Positions 15,001 to 21,000 of a DNA stretch of 64,000 nt are shown here, in pieces. Each line of letters opens with the position of its first letter. Position 1 is the first letter of the stretch. Position numbers and translations under genes: made by a program. The stretch covers positions 49,985 through 113,984 of the forward strand of contig NZ_JOCB01000011.1 of assembly GCF_000718775.1 (NCBI RefSeq). The letters run 5' to 3'. This DNA is from Streptomyces sp. NRRL S-31 (lineage in GTDB: Bacteria > Actinomycetota > Actinomycetes > Streptomycetales > Streptomycetaceae). The notes below the pieces were generated by a model. It did no database searches. It worked only from the letters and a program-made list of their open reading frames with translations, and was not told the DNA's origin.

Positions 15001-18000
15001 CCGTTCGACCCCCGGACCCGGCAGGCGGCCGGCCCGCTGACCACCGAGCAGGCCGAGGCGGCCGGACTGCTCACCCCGGTCTCCCGCCGCGCGGTGACGG
15101 AGCTGGGAATCGACGCGGCCGAGCTGGGCGCGCTGCACCGGGCGTCCTGGCAGCCCGGCCTCACCCTCGACCCCGCGGTCCGCACCGAGGCCGAGCGTCG
15201 TCTGGAGCCCCTCCACCCAGGCCTGCCCGACCTGCTGTACCGGGCCTGGGACGTGGCGCAGCGGCTGGACACGGAGCGGACTGCCGGCGCGGTTGCCGAC
15301 GCCCGGCAGGTCCTGGAGGCGCTGCGCGGCATGGTCCGTGACGCCGATGACCTCGCGGACGGCACGGCCGACCGGCTGGGCGAGTTCCTGACCCGCACCG
15401 AGGCGCTCCTCACCCCGCACCTGACGGCCGATGCCCCGACCGAGCGGGAGGTCCGCACCGAGCCGGTACCCGGCGATGCGGACACGCCGGCCGCGCCCTC
15501 CGCGCTCACCGAGCAGGACCGCGAGCGGATCGGCCTGGCCTTCCGCCTCCGTTCCGGCGACACGGCGGTGGCGGCCCTGGAGGAACTCCTGCTGGCCGCC
15601 GGACCCGGCGCCCGGTCCCTCGTGGTGCCGGAGCGCCACCTGGCGGGCTCCGGCGGCCCGCTGTACGCCGTCAACGACGAGGGCCGGATCGCCTGGTCCG
15701 AGCACGGCGGCGAGGTCCGTCCGCTCGTGGAGGCGCCCCGGCTGTCCGGCATGGTGGCGTCGATCGACCTGGACGCAGGCGGAGCCCTGCTCGACCCGGC
15801 CCCGGAGCTGCTGGAGCTGGGCCCCGACGCCGCCCGCTTCCCGCAGCTCGCGCTCGGCGCCGACCTGTCCCGCCTGCTGGGCTTCGGAGAGGAGTCGCAG
15901 CGGTCCGACACGGCGGCCGGCACGGACCCGGTCACGCACACGGACCCGGTCACGGACCCTGTCACGGACCCGGTCGTGGACACGGCGGCCCGCGCCGACG
16001 TCGTCGCACCGGCCGCACCCGCGCACGACGACACCGACCAGGCCCGTGCGAGGTTCGAGCAGGAGGTCGGCGCCTACCACCACTCGAGCCCCGAGGCGCT
16101 GGCCGCCGCCCGCGCGGCTGTGACCCGGCTGAGGGACGTCCTGCGCACGGCCTACCCCGAGCAGGGCGAGGAGGCCGTGGCCGCCTCGTTCTTCACCACC
16201 GACCCGACCAGCGCGGGACAGGTCGGCACGGCGGACGCCGGTGCGTCCAGCCGGGACCGGCTCGACGGACTGCTCGCCGACGGCAACGTGCGCGAGCTGA
16301 TGACCGCGTTCTCCAACGCGGTGGGCCGCAAGGCGCTGTTCGAGAAGGACGACACCGTCCCGAGCCTGACCGCCGTACTGAAGTCCGTACTCGCCCCGCC
16401 CACCGCCGACGATTCGGCACCGGCCTCCCCGGCGGGTCTGGCCGGGGCCGCCCGGCTGGGTCTGAACGAGAAGGCGCTGGAGGCGTACTCGACGTTCCTG
16501 CACGGCGGAGCGCGGGCGGAGCTGCTGCGGCGCACGGCCGAGGACCCGGCGACCGCACCGCAGGCGCACCTCTTCTCGGACGACCCGTTCGCGCTGGGCA
16601 GCCTCGCCGCGTACCGGAGCAACGGCCACTCCTCGAAGGACCCCATGGAGGTGGTGCACAGCCAGGCCGCGCGCGTGGTGCGCACCGAGGAACAGCGCGC
16701 GACCGGCGAGCGGAAGAAGACGCCCCGCGACTACACCTATCTGGGTGCCCCGTTGAGCGACCGGGAGCGCACTTTCCTGGCACGGTACGAACGCCCCCTG
16801 TCGCTGGTCGGGTTCGACACCGAGGAGATCCCGCTCGCCTCCCTGGAGTTCGACCCGCTCTCCGGGGAACCCCTGCTCGACGACATCCTGGCCCGTCCCG
16901 ACGTGCTCACCGTGGAGGTGCAGCGCCGGTCCGTGGCCGCCGCCCAGGTGGGCGAGGAGCACGACGTGCCGCCGCGGGCGGCCGGGGCCACCGGCCCGGT
17001 CGAGCGCGTCGTCGCCGTGGTGCGCACCCCGGTGACCGTCGCGCACCCGCGGCAGGGCGACCTGACCCGGGACGGCGAGCAGGGCCCCGAGCTGCCGCTG
17101 AGCTGGGTCGAGGGGACCGCCTACTTCGACCTGGACGAGGAGTCGTCCTGGTACCGCGAGTGGCACGGCGAACACGGGATGCCGCTGGTCGCGGGTGTCT
17201 CGGGCACCGCGCTGCGCATGCTCCGGGCCCACCAGTGGCTGAATGTGCCCGGCGCCACCGGCAACGGCTTCCGCCGCGCGCTGCTCGGCTGGATGCTGCC
17301 CGGCCAGGAGCACTCGCTCTTCGAGGTCATGCGCGGTGCCTACCTGGCCGACGCCACCACGCCGGAGGAGGAGCGGGCCCTCGGCGGTGACGTCCACGGC
17401 CTCTACGCCCTGCCCGGCGTCGCCCCGGCACACCTGGACCCGCCCGGCGTCATGCGTCCGGCCGAGGGGAACCCGGACGTGGCTCCGGCGGTGGACTATT
17501 CCGTGGTCCATCCGGCGGATGTGGCCTATGTGGTCGAGAGTGGTCCGAACGAGATCCTTTGGCATTTCTCGGACACGGAGCCGGAGTATGTGTTCACTCA
17601 CGGCTTCTCGCCGTGGAATGTGCAGGCCCGGGTGTCGTTGGAGGACTGGACCGTTCTGAATTCGCCGTCGCCGTATGTGTCGGCGACGCGTGACTACAAC
17701 TTGTGGTTGCAGGGCAGGCGTTACCGGTACGAGATCTTCGCGCCGGCGAATCACGATCCGGTCGGGATCGATGTCAATGCCAGTCTTGAGCGGCAGGGGA
17801 TGGAGCCCGATTACGAGCAGGAGCAGGAGATCGCGTTCACCCATGGCATCAGCCCGGAGGCGATCACGATCGTCTACGACGGTGACGAGGACCGCAGCGG
17901 GACGTGGAACCCCGACACGCAGGAGGTGGAGTGGAGTTCCGGCATGCTGAGTGACGCGGCTCCGCCCGTCAAGCTCCCGGTCGTCAATGCGGACGCTTCC

Positions 18001-21000
18001 TCGGATGACGAGACGGCCGGGCAGGGGAACCCGGACGGTGCTCCCGCGGTGGACTACTCGATGGTGCACCCCGATGACCGCGATCACGTGGTGGAGAGTG
18101 ACCGCGAGGAGCTTTTGTGGCGTTTCTCCGACCGGCGGCCGGAGGAGGTGTTCACGGAGGGATTCGAGGCGGATGCCACGTGGGCCCGGGTTTCCTTGTC
18201 GCAGTGGACCGCGATGAACCCGGCAGCCCCTTATGTGTCGACCACGCGCAATTCCGTCCTGTGGCATGACGGGAAGCGGTATCGGTACGAGATCGTGCCG
18301 GCGGCCAATCCCGACCAGACCGGGGTGGACGTCATCGCCACTCTGGAGAGGCGGGGCCTAACCGTAAGCCACCCGGAGGAAGAGGAAGTGGCGTTCACCG
18401 GGAGCATCAGTCCGGACGCCGTGGCCTTGGTCTACGACCGTGATCTCGACCGGTCCGGTATGTGGGACGGCCGGCGGGTGGTCTGGCAGTCCGGTGAGTT
18501 CACCCAGGCGACGGAGGTGATCGCCGAGGGGACGAGCGGCCCGGACGCGCAACCGGCGGTGGACCTCTCCATGGTGCACCCCCAGGACCACGACTACGTC
18601 GTGGAGAGCGAGCCCGACGAAATCCTGTGGCGCTTCTCGAGGACAGAGCCGGAGGTTGTGTTCACCGTCGGGTTCCTGCCGGAGGACGCGAGTGCCCGGG
18701 TGTCTCTGGCAGAGTGGGCAGCCAAGGCTCCGGCGTCTCCGTACATATCCACCACCCGTGACTCCCAGCTCTGGTTCGACGAGAGGCCCTATCGCTACAA
18801 GATCGTGTCGTCGCTCAATAACGACCCGACCGGCGTCGACGTCACCGCCACCTTCCGGGAACAAGGGGCGAGGGACCACCACCTCCTTTACGCCGAGGAA
18901 GAGGAGGTCGCGTTCACCGGCGGCATCAGCCCGCAGGCCGTCGTGGGGGTCTACGACCGTGACGGGGACCGGAGCGGGACCTGGGATGCCCAGGCCCAGA
19001 GGATCATCTGGACGCCTGGGGACGCCGATCCGCCGGAAACCCTCGCTACCGGCTTCGGAGGCATGCCGGTCAGCTTCCAGCGGGACGCCGACGTGTCGCC
19101 GCAGTTGCCGGCAGGCGGTTCGCGGCCTGCCGAGGGGGTCGCACCGGCCCGTTTCACCAGGATCGACCGGACGTCGTTCGGTCCGGTGTTGGGGCGGGGT
19201 GAGGTGAGCGGTGAGCGGTGGCTGCCGTTCGGGTCCCGGACGGGTCCGGATGGGCAGGAGGAGGCGGGGGCGTTCCGTTTCACGACTCCGCGGCCGGGTG
19301 AGCGGCCGGTGGTGAGCAGGCCCGCCGGGTCGGGTGAGCGGACCGAGGTCGGGTACGACTGGGTGTGGCACGCCGGTGAGACGGCGGGGGGCGAGGTGCT
19401 GGTGCTGACCCGGCGGCTGCACCTGGTTCCGGGGCATGGGGTGACGCCCAAGGAACTGGCGGGTCTGCGGCGGTCGGTGGCGGACACCCTGGAACAGCTC
19501 GTCAACGCGCCGGCGTACCGGCTGCCCGCGCTTCAGCCGGACCAGGTGACCGGGCCGGTGCGTCCGGGGCCCCGGTTGCGGGTCGAGGTGCGGTTCACGG
19601 CCACGTCCGAGGGCGCGCACGCCGATGTGACCGTCCTGCGCGGGCTGCCCGGGAAGCGGCAGATGGTGCAGAACGTGTGGTTCACCGGGGTGCATCCGGT
19701 GGCGGCGGTGCACGAGATCCTGCACGGCGCCGGTCTTCTCGACGACGCCGCCGACCCGAGGGTGCTGCTCACTCCCGGCGGGCGCGGGGAGCAGGAGGTG
19801 CCCGAGGGCCGGTCGAGCATGATGGGGGTGATCAGCGGCGCAACCGCGTCCGGCCTGGTCCTCACGCCGGACCACCTGCGGCAGATCGCGGAGGTGTGGG
19901 CGCCGTACGCGCACCGCGGTGAAGGCACCACCGCGTCCGACACCCAGCAGGGCGGTCGTGCGGCCGGGCACGAGCGGACGCCGGCACGTCCGGAGCCGTC
20001 CGCCGGTCCGTCGGAGGGCCGGGACGTGGACACGGCGGCCGCGGTCAACTATGACCAGGTCCACGCCGACGACCGCGATTACATCGTGAGGAGCCGCCCG
20101 CACGCGATCGTGTGGCGCTTCTCGGACATGGAACCCGAGACGGTCTTCACCGACGGTTTCCGAGCGGTGGCCCCCGACGCCTCCGTGCGGCTGGAGCGTT
20201 ATGTCCATGAATACCCGCTGAGCTCCCAGTACGTGTCCACGACCCGCGACCCCGCACTCATGGTGTCGGCGCGCCGCTACCGCTACGAGATCCTCTCGTC
20301 GCTCAACGCGGACCCGACCGGAGTGGATGTCGCCGAGTCCCTGCGGAACATGGACCAGCCCCATGACTTCCGCCGGGAGCAGGAGGTCGCCTTCACCGGC
20401 AGGATCAGCCCGGGCGCCATCGTCCTGGTCCACGACCATCGGCAGCAGCGCACCGGAAGCTGGGACGCCCGGACCCGGCAGGTGGTCTGGACTCCCGGGG
20501 AGACCTCCGCGGCGCTCATCGCCGTGGGCGAGGTGCGCACCAACAGGTACGTGCCGCCGATCGAGTCCGAGGTCGGATACGAATGGGCCTGGTACCACCC
20601 GGAACACACGGGCGGGGACGTACTGCGCCTGACGCGCCGGCTCTACCTGCGGTCGGACGGGGCACCGACGGAGTACCTGGAGGTTGTCGGCTCGCTGATC
20701 TCGGAGGAGCTGGAGCGGCTGGTCAACGTCCCGTCGTACCGGCTGCCCGAACTGCGCCCCGTCCCGGTCGCGGCGGGACCTGAAGGACCCCTCCTGCGCG
20801 TGAACGTCGAGTTCACCGACGCGCCGGAGTTGGCACACGCCTCCCTCACGGTGCCCTACGAGGCGGAACCCTCGATCGGCGGGTTCGTGGAAGAGATCCT
20901 GCGCGGCCTGGGAGTGTTCGACGGCGGCGGAAACGTGCCCGAGACGCTGACGGGGGAACACCTCAGGCAGATCACGGAGACCCTGGCGCCGTACGTGCTC

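Noticed and set aside
4132..16000. CRISPR-like array reading of the tandem repeats
   Set aside because: The repeats are contiguous, in frame and without spacers, and encode peptide linkers.
3109..18267. Two minus-strand ORFs of 2627 and 2383 codons opposite the giant gene
   Set aside because: They are Arg/Gly/Pro/His-rich composition shadows of a high-GC3 gene on the plus strand. No domain, start or ribosome binding site supports them.
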